64,000 bases of DNA from a virus. Location of the stretch: positions 56,171 through 120,170 of the IMG/VR virus record IMGVR_UViG_3300037246_001677. One strand, 5' to 3'. Below are positions 16,401 to 25,431 of this stretch, one piece after another; the first letter of the stretch is position 1; every line of letters begins with the position of its first letter. The translations under genes were made by a program, and so were the position numbers. The notes under the pieces are model-generated. The model worked only from the letters and a program-made list of their open reading frames with translations, made no database searches and had not been told where the DNA came from.

Positions 16401-17217
16401 TTACTAAATCCTGTGCAAATATACTTTTCATCGTATACTTCTGCTTCCAATCCATTCCTCTAACCTGCCCGAGTTCAATTATATATGTATCAGACCTTCT
16501 ATCATAAGTAATAATAACTCTGCCGCGGAATTTCGATCCCCTAACGTCAAATTGAATACTATCATTACTTGATACATAGTTCTTTGCTCCATAGGAATCA
16601 AGAGCCCATCTATCAATAGCGTTTATTTGTTTTAAAATTGTCTTAGCTACTTTTGACTCAGTTAACTTTTTCTTTTTCTTTTTACAACCATCAATTAGAA
16701 GGTTATCAATTCTATCTAATAAGTTCATTCTTTCACTTACCTCCAATTCCTCTGGCGGATCAACTGTCTCTTCTTTATCTTTACCTAATTGAGTATCAGC
16801 GTCACGTTCTGGTTTAAGTTGTTTTTTAAATCTTAAATCAACTGTTTTATCTGGGACGTTTCTCATTTTCTTCCAAGCATTATTCCATACTTCTTCTGGA
16901 AATAACTTATTCATGCTCTTCAATGTTTCTGAATAGTTACCATAATCATCTTGACCAACTAGTTCTTTAAAATAATCCCATTTAAAATTCTCTTTGTCAT
17001 CATAGTCCCAGATAGTACTATACTGAGTTAACTTATTGAAATAATCCCTTCTCTCAAATCTGGGACCCATAAGTATATTTCCAGGTGGACGATCGTCGTC
17101 ACCAGCAATACCAGACCCATCATCTGGATAACTATTTCCGGCTTCGTCTCCCATTCCAGTCCAAGTAGACTCAGACAAGTACTTATCAAAATGTCCTATT
17201 ATCTTATCTTGTTTCAT
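16375..17217 (-). CDS. Predicted virion cargo protein with two targeting-like segments
   Basis: 280 residues. The N-terminus has HFDKYLSES (site LSE). A second signal-like segment, MNLLDRIDNLLIDG, occurs near residue 174, resembling the N-termini of the proteins starting at 18284 and 20436. It is followed by a lysine tract and a C-terminal alpha/beta domain (IQFDVRGSKFRGRVIITYD). The protein therefore looks like two cargo genes fused in frame. No family recognised for either half. The TAATG junction couples it to the small gene upstream. Confidence 0.7.
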   Translation of the reverse strand: MKQDKIIGHFDKYLSESTWTGMGDEAGNSYPDDGSGIAGDDDRPPGNILMGPRFERRDYFNKLTQYSTIWDYDDKENFKWDYFKELVGQDDYGNYSETLKSMNKLFPEEVWNNAWKKMRNVPDKTVDLRFKKQLKPERDADTQLGKDKEETVDPPEELEVSERMNLLDRIDNLLIDGCKKKKKKLTESKVAKTILKQINAIDRWALDSYGAKNYVSSNDSIQFDVRGSKFRGRVIITYDRRSDTYIIELGQVRGMDWKQKYTMKSIFAQDLVNVLDQQVG

Positions 17218-17381
17218 TATCCTTCTTTTATCATTTTCTCGTAAGCTTTTTCTATATTATCTTTATATATACCAGTTAATCTTTTCTTTTCTTTTACTTC
17301 ATTTTCGACATCTTCACTTAAGATTTTCAAATATGAATCATTTACGTCTTTAATATATTTTTTTGCTTTTTCGTTATACAT
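17217..17381 (-). CDS. Small predicted cargo protein
   Basis: 54 residues, fully helical and charged, with SYLKILSED near residue 20 that includes an LSE site. TAATG overlaps join it to both neighbours, which supports it as a real gene despite its size. No family recognised. Confidence 0.6.
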   Translation of the reverse strand: MYNEKAKKYIKDVNDSYLKILSEDVENEVKEKKRLTGIYKDNIEKAYEKMIKEG

Positions 17382-17707
17382 TACTTTTTCCCCTTTGGTA
17401 ATTGTTTTTTAAATCTATCCTTCTTTACATCCTTTTTCGCTTGTTTCTTAGGTTTATCTTTGCCTCTCCAGTTAGGACTTCCATAAGAAGCGTCTTTAAG
17501 TGAAGCGCAAAATCCTTGAGCTTTTTCTTTATCAAATCCTTTTTTACCTTCCATTCGTTTTACACAAGCAGCAAAAAATCCTTTGTCTTGTGGGTCTTTG
17601 CCAATAGTCTTTCCAAATTTCTCAACTGATGCCTGAGTCCAACCCTTTGAACCAATAGGAGCCTCATTTAAGTAATCCTCAATCATTAACTTCTCAAAGA
17701 ATTTCAT
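17381..17707 (-). CDS. Small basic predicted cargo protein
   Basis: 108 residues. The N-terminus MKFFEKLMIEDYLNEAP contains the site LNE. The middle has KDPQDKGFFAACVKRMEGKKG and KAQGFCASLKD, a pattern that recurs in small phage proteins, and the tail is very lysine-rich, suggesting nucleic-acid binding. It overlaps the upstream gene by 4 nt. Function unknown. Confidence 0.7.
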   Translation of the reverse strand: MKFFEKLMIEDYLNEAPIGSKGWTQASVEKFGKTIGKDPQDKGFFAACVKRMEGKKGFDKEKAQGFCASLKDASYGSPNWRGKDKPKKQAKKDVKKDRFKKQLPKGKK

Positions 17708-18057
17708 TGTATTTTCTCCATTAACAAATCCATTTTCCTTTTTACATCACTTCTTTCTCGTTTAACATCTTGATAGTCCTGACGTAATTCTCGATCTTCT
17801 GGAAACCTTCTTAACTGTCTCCTTATTTCAAACATATCCTGTGTCAATTTATCATACATAAATTGATAAAATTTATAATTATTTTGTATTTGTTGATTTT
17901 GAATAGCACCAGCAACTTGAATTTCAACTCTTTCAATTTCCGTATCAACTTTTTTATTTGTCGCATAGTGATTTTCAAATGCCCACAAACCACCAAGTAT
18001 AGTAAAAATTGCGGTAATTATACTAGCAGCAGCTATTATAATTTTTTTTAAATTCAT
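17704..18057 (-). CDS. Single-pass membrane protein with coiled coil
   Basis: 117 residues. A hydrophobic segment at about residues 6-27 (IIIAAASIITAIFTILGGLW) is followed by a long helical region with heptad character (DTEIERVEIQ and onwards). The plan of N-terminal anchor plus periplasmic coiled coil resembles inner-membrane spanins, and a peptidoglycan hydrolase is encoded about 2 kb away, but no outer-membrane partner was found. It has no cargo signal although its neighbours do. Confidence 0.6.
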   Translation of the reverse strand: MNLKKIIIAAASIITAIFTILGGLWAFENHYATNKKVDTEIERVEIQVAGAIQNQQIQNNYKFYQFMYDKLTQDMFEIRRQLRRFPEDRELRQDYQDVKRERSDVKRKMDLLMEKIQ

Positions 18058-18284
18058 GTTACTCTGCCATATTTTACATGTACTTTATTTATTAAATCTT
18101 GTAACTCATCTTTTGTAAGTTCTTTAGTTCTTGTAGCTTTCTCCATTTTCTTCATGAGTTTGCTCAACTCATCTTTTACCTTTGCCCCCGCTACCAACCC
18201 TCTGTATTTGAACCAACTCTTTGACTTCTGTTTTCCAAATACACTTTCGGGTATAAGTTTATCTATTCTATCTAATAATTTCAT
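18054..18284 (-). CDS. Small predicted cargo protein
   Basis: 76 residues, beginning MKLLDRIDKLIPES (site IPE), the second variety of the cargo signal with an amphipathic I-D-K-L core. The remainder is a lysine-rich helical hairpin. It overlaps the membrane-protein gene by 4 nt. Function unknown. Confidence 0.7.
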   Translation of the reverse strand: MKLLDRIDKLIPESVFGKQKSKSWFKYRGLVAGAKVKDELSKLMKKMEKATRTKELTKDELQDLINKVHVKYGRVT

Positions 18285-18285
18285 T

Positions 18286-19722
18286 TTATCTCTCCACTAA
18301 CTCTTTGTCTTTCATGGCATTCGCAGCAGCCGCCATCATAGGTTTAAGCAAGTCATCTACATACCCCTTACCCCAGAAATTCAATCCTGAAATATTAGTA
18401 ATGTCTTTATGACCACCAGACCCAGCTTGTATCAAGTCCCAAAGAGGAATTTCAATCTTTCTTAGAATATTTTTTTGTTTGAATGATAATTTTTTATATG
18501 GTTTATTCATAATGTCTTGTTGCATGTCCCTATACTTACTTTTTTCTTTACCGAGACCACTCAAATTCTTTTCATATAGAGCCATCATATCTTTCCAAGT
18601 AAATCCCATGGCGTTTTCAATTTTCTTCTTTTCAATGTCCATTTCAAACATTCTCTTTGCTGATTCCATGCTAATCATCTTAGACTGTAATTTACTCTTA
18701 AATTTACCGAGTACATCTTTTTGTGCTATGTTACCTAAATGATAAGGATTATCTCTACCAATAAATGGATTTTTTGTTATTTGAAGTAAACCCATTGGCC
18801 AAGCAATTATTAAATATTGTGCATCTGGATTATTTTTAAATGGAGTATATCTATCATAGCCTTTGAACATTCCCCCGCCACCATACTGAACTATAGTATT
18901 ACCTATTATGACTTGAGCACCACTCTTTAGTCCTTTAACATCAGATACTTTTCCTTTACCCATTGACTTACCTTTTTGTTGTTTAACATAGTCAAACTTA
19001 CCAGCTTCAACATCTTCCGGTGTTTTATATCCATTCTTTACAGCAAGTTTCTTTATGACATTATACATTGATAACAATGAAGGTTCTGAATCCATAACAA
19101 GACTAGATAAAAATCCAGGCTTATTTTTATAAGCCAATGTTAATGAGTTTGTTGCATAACCCATCATATCTCTATTTACTTTAGCACCCTTTGATTTATC
19201 TAATCTAAACACTGCTCTCATAACATCATCTGGTGTCATATTATTTCTAGCAAAATCTGCTGAGTCAACAGTACTAATAACTTTTACATCTGCTGGTGGA
19301 AATAAGTCATTCGGTGAGAGTGTTTGTGAGATATGAGCTAAATTAGATGGCGTGTGTTTAAATGAAGTACTTGTTCCTTTTTCAACACCTACCTGTCCTT
19401 CATGGTGGTCTGTGTGAATATTCATGGTGGGTTTACCATGAGCAAAGTCAACCATGACTGCAAGTGTTTTATTCCTTGGTTTCGGTACTGCATACTCTTC
19501 ACCACCATATTGAATAGGATGAGCAGCAATTGTTTTAATTCCATATCTCTTTAAATAAGATTTCATGCCTATCGCAGAGGTAACACCATCAAGGTCTTTA
19601 TGAAAATATATTTCCGCTTCTTTATATTCTTTACTTAAATTTTTTATATTTCTAATACCGGACTCACTTACAATTTGATCCTGTTCTATAATCATATCAA
19701 TCTTACTTAATATATTCATCAT
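18286..19722 (-). CDS. DHH-family phosphoesterase, predicted virion cargo
   Basis: 478 residues from ATG 19722 (a second ATG follows at 19719), 6-9 nt after AGGAG; the frame extends upstream without a ribosome site. After the signal-like MNILSKIDMIIEQDQIVSES come DHH motifs: FHKDLDGVTSA (motif I), VMVDFAHG (motif II), HTDHHEG (motif III with the DHH triad) and STVDSADFA (motif IV). A C-terminal GGHKDITNISG fits the glycine-rich DHHA1-like substrate loop. Such enzymes hydrolyse phosphodiesters (RecJ, nano-RNases, cyclic-dinucleotide phosphodiesterases). A cyclic di- or oligonucleotide substrate is possible in a packaged protein but cannot be read from sequence. The stop of the upstream gene overlaps its start. 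Confidence 0.8.
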   Translation of the reverse strand: MMNILSKIDMIIEQDQIVSESGIRNIKNLSKEYKEAEIYFHKDLDGVTSAIGMKSYLKRYGIKTIAAHPIQYGGEEYAVPKPRNKTLAVMVDFAHGKPTMNIHTDHHEGQVGVEKGTSTSFKHTPSNLAHISQTLSPNDLFPPADVKVISTVDSADFARNNMTPDDVMRAVFRLDKSKGAKVNRDMMGYATNSLTLAYKNKPGFLSSLVMDSEPSLLSMYNVIKKLAVKNGYKTPEDVEAGKFDYVKQQKGKSMGKGKVSDVKGLKSGAQVIIGNTIVQYGGGGMFKGYDRYTPFKNNPDAQYLIIAWPMGLLQITKNPFIGRDNPYHLGNIAQKDVLGKFKSKLQSKMISMESAKRMFEMDIEKKKIENAMGFTWKDMMALYEKNLSGLGKEKSKYRDMQQDIMNKPYKKLSFKQKNILRKIEIPLWDLIQAGSGGHKDITNISGLNFWGKGYVDDLLKPMMAAAANAMKDKELVER

Positions 19723-20173
19723 CAAAATCTCCTGGATCTGGTTGTTCTGTACCAACTTCTGGATTATCACTCATGTCATGTGCTCTTGGTACAAAAGCAC
19801 CTAATATTTTATTAAATTTAACAGCTAATTTATTATCTGGTTCTTTCTGCTGCATAATAGTTATTGATTGTCCATAGTCTCCAACTGCCCTTGTTTGTCC
19901 CGAACCAATGACATTAACTGTGGTTCCACCAATATAACTACCACCAACAACAGACATTTCTACCAATAACTTATCTATTCTATTAATTATTTTTTCACTC
20001 ATGTTTATCCTCTTTTCTTTTGTTAGTGCTTTTTGGCATTTTACGCATATAGACTCGGCATTCTTCCGATCATCTTCCATAGCTTTACTACATTTCGCAC
20101 ATAGAGCTGATGCTGATTTAAAAACATCACCATATTCAAAATCCATATTAGCTACTTTAATATATTGAGTCAT
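19703..20173 (-). CDS. Zinc-ribbon domain joined to cargo-type domain (possible internal start at 20002)
   Basis: 156 residues from ATG 20173, preceded by GGAAAG. The first 57 residues have two cysteine pairs (CAKC and CVKC) typical of a zinc ribbon. At residue 58 an internal ATG (20002) follows GAGGATAAAC and would begin MSEKIINRIDKLLVEMS, a full cargo signal with LVE. So the gene may give both a long zinc-ribbon form and a 99-residue packaged form. The second half has a glycine-rich beta-like stretch and an acidic C-terminus. Function unknown. Confidence 0.65.
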   Translation of the reverse strand: MTQYIKVANMDFEYGDVFKSASALCAKCSKAMEDDRKNAESICVKCQKALTKEKRINMSEKIINRIDKLLVEMSVVGGSYIGGTTVNVIGSGQTRAVGDYGQSITIMQQKEPDNKLAVKFNKILGAFVPRAHDMSDNPEVGTEQPDPGDFDDEYIK

Positions 20174-20223
20174 TTATTCTTTCCTTTACCAGTGTCTTCC
20201 AACGGAACACATTCCTTTTTCAT
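20170..20223 (-). CDS. Possible 17-residue peptide gene
   Basis: A short frame (MKKECVPLEDTGKGKNK) starts just after the stop of the 20436 gene and ends in an ATGA overlap with the next gene. The arrangement fits a translational-coupling leader. There is no other support. Confidence 0.25.
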   Translation of the reverse strand: MKKECVPLEDTGKGKNK

Positions 20224-20226
20224 CGG

Positions 20227-20436
20227 TCACCACTTCTGGCCTTCTGGACATTCCTCGTCTTCCTCATGTACTATAGTTTCAGTACCAAGTTTATTTTTTC
20301 TTTTCCTTTTTCTATATTTCATACCAATAACATCAATATGTCCCTTGCCTGTATTCTTTGCTACATTACTGGTCATTGTGGCACCAGACTCATCGCCAAT
20401 TAATAATTTATTCATTCTATCTAATAGATTATCCAT
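20227..20436 (-). CDS. Small predicted cargo protein
   Basis: 69 residues. It begins MDNLLDRMNKLLIGDES, the second variety of cargo signal, though the [LI]-x-E site is shifted (IGDE). A basic cluster (KYRKRKRKNK) lies in the middle, which suggests DNA contact. Function unknown. Confidence 0.65.
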   Translation of the reverse strand: MDNLLDRMNKLLIGDESGATMTSNVAKNTGKGHIDVIGMKYRKRKRKNKLGTETIVHEEDEECPEGQKW

Positions 20437-20447
20437 TTTTATGTCCC

Positions 20448-20912
20448 TTATTTACTTGCTAGCATTTTTGAAAATTTCGACTTAGGTTTAACTATCTTCT
20501 CTACTTTTTTTTCTACTAACTTTTTTGGTTTAATATCTAGCTCTGTAAGAATCATAGCTTTAATATTAGGTTTAATTCTTTCTTCAATTTCTTCTGTATC
20601 TTGAATTACCGCCTCAACTTTAATTGGCTTTTCAATTCTGATTGTATCCGACCATGGTGTTAAATAAACATCATCTGCAATAATCTCAAGTTTTGCAGTC
20701 ATATTTTGATTATCTTTTAATTCTGAAATAATAACATTCTCCAAAGGTGGTATTTCAACAAATATTTTATTATCTACAATTTTGATTGGAAAACCATATT
20801 CAATACCTTCATGAGTCAATCTAACTGCTCCTTTAATGTCTTCCATCAGAACACCTGAGATTTCAACACCAAATTTAATTTGTTTTGATCTTTGTACATT
20901 TAATGTTATCAT
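20448..20912 (-). CDS. Probable virion protein, beta-rich with lysine-rich tail
   Basis: 154 residues. The first 95 residues alternate hydrophobic and charged residues as in a beta sandwich. Residues about 105-150 are rich in lysine and glutamate with LVEKKVEKIVKPK. It is downstream of the tail-fibre-like genes and overlaps the small gene above by 4 nt. Family not recognised; a structural role is inferred from position. Confidence 0.6.
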   Translation of the reverse strand: MITLNVQRSKQIKFGVEISGVLMEDIKGAVRLTHEGIEYGFPIKIVDNKIFVEIPPLENVIISELKDNQNMTAKLEIIADDVYLTPWSDTIRIEKPIKVEAVIQDTEEIEERIKPNIKAMILTELDIKPKKLVEKKVEKIVKPKSKFSKMLASK

Positions 20913-21106
20913 AATATTTCCACCTCTATAATATTAATTATAGGTTTTTGTTTTGTTTTTGACTCAACATTTCTTATGAGAATAACTGGTTTCTTTTTTA
21001 CTTCTTCGTAATATCCACCGCCTCCGCCACCTATGCCTTGTCCATCAACAACACCAGTACCGATTGATGGATTAAAATATCCCATAGTAGCTATTGCAAC
21101 TGACAT
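20909..21106 (-). CDS. Small glycine-rich protein, probable virion component
   Basis: 65 residues with IGGGGGGYYEE in the middle. It lies between the large adhesin-like gene and the beta-rich protein and overlaps the latter's start. The glycine run could be a flexible linker. Function unknown. Confidence 0.55.
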   Translation of the reverse strand: MSVAIATMGYFNPSIGTGVVDGQGIGGGGGGYYEEVKKKPVILIRNVESKTKQKPIINIIEVEIL

Positions 21107-21118
21107 TATTTATCCTTT

Positions 21119-24100
21119 TTATACTTTTATTTGCTTCCACGTTATAAATTTACCAGGTCCGCTTCCTGGTGCAGTTATCTCATATGTTCCAATCACATCA
21201 TTTGCAGTACCAGTGCTACTTGGGTCTGAGTAGATACGAACCCTTGCTGATGTTAGGTTTGTATCACCATCATATACTGGATTATCAATATAAATATTTT
21301 CGTGCATTAGACCAAGTGCTTTTCTTAATACCAAACCAAAAGTTTCATCAACCCCGTATCCAGATGTTGGTTCGCTCCACACAGCTACTGCTATATCTTT
21401 AGCCGTTATAACTTCTACTGAAGTTACAGCACAATAATCGAGATAAAGAATATGATTAGCATTATATGATGTAATATGGTGTCTTATTCTAATTCTAACT
21501 TCGTTGTTATTAGTCCTATCTATATGCCTTTCATAGTACTCATGTGTATATTCAGCATTAGAAACAAAACCACCTGGCATGTACTGATCTACTAAATTTT
21601 CCCATACATCGGCTTCGTAATTGTATGCATCTAAATCCATATAGTGAGTATTTGATGGAGTACCAGTATATCTACCAAATGTTGTAAAGACACCGGCTCT
21701 GTCTTCGTCCGGAATATTAAAAATCAATTCAGCTGTTATTCCAGTTACAGCATTTTCTTGAATCTGCCAATAAACACCATCTTTTATAAAAGTACTTGTA
21801 TAAGTGTTGGTTTCTGTTCCAAATATAGCTCCACCACTTACCGCAGTAAAGAATGAAGTTGAAGTACTTGCGGCAATATCTGCTTTTGTTGCCAACTCTG
21901 CGCCATAAGTTCCAACTATTGTGTGATTTGCTAACTCTTCATTCCACACAGCATTTGTAATGGAAGTATTAGTAAGTGCCGCTTGTAAAACAAGACAATT
22001 CGGACCACTTTCATCAATAATTCTTGTAAGACCAGCAATAACAATTGTTCCAGAAACACAAGTACTATCGACTCTAACTGTACCATTTAAGTCAAATGAT
22101 GATACGTTCGTAGAAGTCTTTCCCAACACAGCATATTGACCACGACCTCTTATCATATTAAAATTACTATCAGATATATTTATATTAATAAATGTTAATG
22201 GATCGGTTACAAATGTATCACACTCTGTCATGTAATTATTACCACCAGCTATAAAATTGACATCGTTTGTAGTTAATGAATTTTTTATACCACCAGATAA
22301 GTTATTAATTTCACCTAAAACACAAAAAGTAAATCTTGCCGCGCCACTCAATGTACCTGATACCGTTAAGTCATTAAAATATGTTAATTCTGTTTTAGGA
22401 TTTACTAATGTTACAGAATTTCCTAAGCTTCTATCTGCATCAAAAGTATATCCACTAATGTCCTCACCACCTGAAATAGTCAAAGAACCAATTATATGAA
22501 AATGTGATAATTCATAATTAGATGATAATGTTAAAGCATCTGCTAATGAATTTACAGGGGATTGTCTAATACCAGCAGGATAAACAGTACCCGGTGTTCC
22601 ATTCACTACATCAATATAAATAGCATTATCATATGACTGCTGTAATAAAGCATGTCCAGTTGTTTCATCGTCCGCATGGTTAGCCAATGGCTCATCCCAT
22701 ACTGCTGATGCTATTGACTCTTTAGTTTCACCGCGAGCTGGAATCATAACATAAGCAGAATTTAAATCTGGAACTATGTTCCAGTCAACATCAACAGTAG
22801 CAACCTTAGTTGTTCCGTCATATGCTGTAATAGTTCTAACTTGGTCTTCACCTGTACCAGACCTAATAAATACTCGTTGCCTAATATAATTACCAGATAC
22901 GGGCGATGCTAAAGTATTTAATGTAATTGTACTAAGTGTTCCACCTCGTGCTAGTCCTTCATTTACATGCTCTCTGCCTGCCCATGCAGTTATTACATAT
23001 TTGCTAATTCCAGTAATTGGATATACTTTCCAATCTCTATCGACAGTTATAACTCTATTTGTACCATCATACTGAAAAATTCCTCTTGTCTGTCCATCAC
23101 CCGGACCATCAGTAATTGTTACTAATGCCGGGTCATAAGCACCATCTACACTACTTGCAAAATTATCTAGTTCAAGTTGGTTTACACCATTACCACTTCC
23201 AGCAACAGTACCAGTAAGAACAACAGACGCTGCAAGGTCTTTTAATTTTTTTCCTGTTGTGCCATCACTACCATGTCCGTCTATTTGTTCATCCCATACA
23301 AAATCCGCAATATTTTCATTACTAATAAAACCTTCTATATCAACATTGCAATTTGGTCCTGAATTATCCGATTCAATTTGACCAACACCCAATAACTGAA
23401 TACTTCCAGATACACATGATGAGTCAATTATTATATTACCAGAGCTAGTATTTAAAACAGTTCTGTTTGTACCAGTTTTACCCTTTAAATTAATATTACC
23501 AGTCCAGTTAGACATGTTTAAATCTGCTGTTCCAATTACTATTTCTGGTTCACTACCAGCCGAACCACCTGCGGTTCCTTGAATAATTGTAGCCCATATT
23601 CCGAGATTTATTTCCGCATTATCTCCAAAAGCAACATTGTTCATAATACCAGAAAAGTTATCAAAATCAAGTACTGAACAGTCATTTAAAAGAATAGCAT
23701 CTCCATTTATAAGCTCACCGGTTATATTTAAGTTTTTAAATACTGAGTTAGCCGCCGAACAGCCTGTTGTCAATGTTACTGTTGTACCCAATATACCAAT
23801 TGTCTCTATGGATTTCTCAGAAATATTATCATCTGCATCAACAGTTACGCTAGACAACAATGAAATTCTCTTTATCCTTCTACCATTAGCAATAAGTAGA
23901 GCGTCTCCTATATTGTTTACTGGTTTTGCTTTTGTACCAACACCAAAATCAGTTCCTGAAAATAAAGAATCTTCATCAACATAAATTTGGTCACCATATA
24001 AAAGAACTTGAAGTGCCCCTGCCGCAGATTTTGGTGAGTAACCAGATACTTGGTCAGACCACACCGAATTTCTCACATCATCATAGTAATTTTCATTACC

Positions 24101-24334
24101 GGCATAAGTATATCTTTCATTAAATGAAAGTACTACACCACCATCACACCTAATAGCATAATCTTTAGTAGAATCATATAATGTATAGTCATACTTATAA
24201 TGGCCATCACCTACATCACTCATCGCAGCATCAGTAATTACAAGAGAATTATCAAATAAATCTCTTATTCTTATTATTGCTGATAGTCCTGATGTTGGAA
24301 CGCCACTATTTGTAAAAAATGCAGTTATAATCAT
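21119..24334 (-). CDS. Large tail-fibre/adhesin-like virion protein with beta-helix regions
   Basis: 1071 residues. Two long stretches (about 110-340 and 590-790) have the repeating hydrophobic, asparagine- and glycine-rich pattern of right-handed beta helices, each introduced by a phrase of the type Y-V/I-D-x-x-x-x-G...G-T...P-V-N-x-x-x-D-A-L. The short motif A-x-x-V-W-D/S-E followed by a G-T-x-G turn recurs at least five times and is also present in the product of 24691-25227; such modules are common in phage tail fibres. A C-terminal domain near 1000-1071 is predicted beta. It is most likely a receptor-binding or fibre protein. The N-terminal 60 residues (TSGLSAIIRIRD) look like an attachment domain. 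Confidence 0.75.
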   Translation of the reverse strand: MIITAFFTNSGVPTSGLSAIIRIRDLFDNSLVITDAAMSDVGDGHYKYDYTLYDSTKDYAIRCDGGVVLSFNERYTYAGNENYYDDVRNSVWSDQVSGYSPKSAAGALQVLLYGDQIYVDEDSLFSGTDFGVGTKAKPVNNIGDALLIANGRRIKRISLLSSVTVDADDNISEKSIETIGILGTTVTLTTGCSAANSVFKNLNITGELINGDAILLNDCSVLDFDNFSGIMNNVAFGDNAEINLGIWATIIQGTAGGSAGSEPEIVIGTADLNMSNWTGNINLKGKTGTNRTVLNTSSGNIIIDSSCVSGSIQLLGVGQIESDNSGPNCNVDIEGFISNENIADFVWDEQIDGHGSDGTTGKKLKDLAASVVLTGTVAGSGNGVNQLELDNFASSVDGAYDPALVTITDGPGDGQTRGIFQYDGTNRVITVDRDWKVYPITGISKYVITAWAGREHVNEGLARGGTLSTITLNTLASPVSGNYIRQRVFIRSGTGEDQVRTITAYDGTTKVATVDVDWNIVPDLNSAYVMIPARGETKESIASAVWDEPLANHADDETTGHALLQQSYDNAIYIDVVNGTPGTVYPAGIRQSPVNSLADALTLSSNYELSHFHIIGSLTISGGEDISGYTFDADRSLGNSVTLVNPKTELTYFNDLTVSGTLSGAARFTFCVLGEINNLSGGIKNSLTTNDVNFIAGGNNYMTECDTFVTDPLTFININISDSNFNMIRGRGQYAVLGKTSTNVSSFDLNGTVRVDSTCVSGTIVIAGLTRIIDESGPNCLVLQAALTNTSITNAVWNEELANHTIVGTYGAELATKADIAASTSTSFFTAVSGGAIFGTETNTYTSTFIKDGVYWQIQENAVTGITAELIFNIPDEDRAGVFTTFGRYTGTPSNTHYMDLDAYNYEADVWENLVDQYMPGGFVSNAEYTHEYYERHIDRTNNNEVRIRIRHHITSYNANHILYLDYCAVTSVEVITAKDIAVAVWSEPTSGYGVDETFGLVLRKALGLMHENIYIDNPVYDGDTNLTSARVRIYSDPSSTGTANDVIGTYEITAPGSGPGKFITWKQIKV

Positions 24335-24690
24335 TAATACGGTCCACTTCCACTTGTCGCAATTGTTGTTAGCTGTTTTTTAGCATTATAAGTAAACAAT
24401 TTTGTTAGTGTTTCACTATCTGATATTCTAGTTAAATCTGTTCTAACTAATTGTTTACTAGGGTTATATGCCAAATCTTTATTAAATAACTTAGTTGTTT
24501 TTATACTATCTATCCATATCCCAATATTTGTCAATTGTTTCTTAGCATTATAGGTAAGTTCTTTATAATAGTATAGATAAATGGATTTAAATTCTAACTC
24601 CATTTCATTTGCAAGCTTTTCTAATACTGAATATGCACCGGTTCCACTTGCTCCAGCAGAAGTTGTTTGTTTAGTTACAATAACACCCAT
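24334..24690 (-). CDS. Small virion-associated repeat protein
   Basis: 118 residues with three copies of a repeat Y-N-A/P-K/S-K-Q-L, each followed by a hydrophobic-charged turn. It is encoded directly upstream of the large fibre gene and overlaps its start by TAATG. It could be a trimeric connector or chaperone; function not established. Confidence 0.6.
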   Translation of the reverse strand: MGVIVTKQTTSAGASGTGAYSVLEKLANEMELEFKSIYLYYYKELTYNAKKQLTNIGIWIDSIKTTKLFNKDLAYNPSKQLVRTDLTRISDSETLTKLFTYNAKKQLTTIATSGSGPY

Positions 24691-25227
24691 TTATACCGTC
24701 CCTGGAATTAGTGTAGTATCAGTTTTAATATCACTAACTATTTCTCCAAAGCTTCCTGAAACCACGTGACTTGCAGTGCTTTCATCCCAAACAGCATCAG
24801 CGATTGCTGCAGGATCGGCAGCAGAAGGTGATTCAGAAGTAATCAAAGTAGCTGAAGATGAAGCAGCTCTATCAACACTTACAAAGGCTGTCGGTTTTCT
24901 TGGGTCCAATGAATCACCGCTTTCATCAACTGCAACAATATTACCACCACCAATTGTACACAATGTCCAGTCTGGACCAAGTCGCGCCTCAAATGCAATT
25001 TGAGCATTATTCAACGTTGCTGTGATACCTACTTGTACAGTACCACCTAAAGGTTCCTTTCCAGCTGCATCAATGAGAAATTCATATACTTCACCTGGTG
25101 TCACATCCTCAAAATTCCTACAAGTATCTACAATTTCTTGAATACTAATTTCGACTGACGGCGATGCAACTGTTAAAATTCTTGGACTAGTATACCAAGT
25201 TATAGTTACATCATTCCGTATCGCCAT
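24691..25227 (-). CDS. Tail-fibre-associated virion protein
   Basis: 178 residues. The N-terminal half is beta-rich with ITWYTSPRILTVASPS. The C-terminal half has the AIADAVWDES...GSFGEI module shared with the adhesin encoded next. The product probably assembles with that fibre. It overlaps the small coiled-coil gene upstream by 17 nt. Confidence 0.65.
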   Translation of the reverse strand: MAIRNDVTITWYTSPRILTVASPSVEISIQEIVDTCRNFEDVTPGEVYEFLIDAAGKEPLGGTVQVGITATLNNAQIAFEARLGPDWTLCTIGGGNIVAVDESGDSLDPRKPTAFVSVDRAASSSATLITSESPSAADPAAIADAVWDESTASHVVSGSFGEIVSDIKTDTTLIPGTV

Positions 25228-25420
25228 CCCTTACTACCTCCACCAGAGACTTCATTTCATCACGAATTTTTGCCTCTCGTTCTTTTCTGTGTACGGTATC
25301 TGTCATATCATGATACTCTTTGATAGTATCTCTTTCCTTCTCTATAGCATCCTCAAAGGTTTTTATATTTTTTTTACACGCCTCTATTCCATTTTCTAAA
25401 GACTTAACACTATATGTCAT
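25211..25420 (-). CDS. Small coiled-coil protein
   Basis: 69 residues, one charged helix with heptad spacing (SLENGIEACKKNIKTFEDAI). It lies between two virion-protein genes and may be an assembly factor. No family recognised. Confidence 0.55.
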   Translation of the reverse strand: MTYSVKSLENGIEACKKNIKTFEDAIEKERDTIKEYHDMTDTVHRKEREAKIRDEMKSLVEVVRDGDTE

Positions 25421-25431
25421 ATATTTTCTCC

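Noticed and set aside
17704-18057. Inner-membrane spanin
   Set aside because: Only the anchor plus coiled-coil plan fits; no lipoprotein partner nearby, so it is listed only as a membrane coiled-coil protein.
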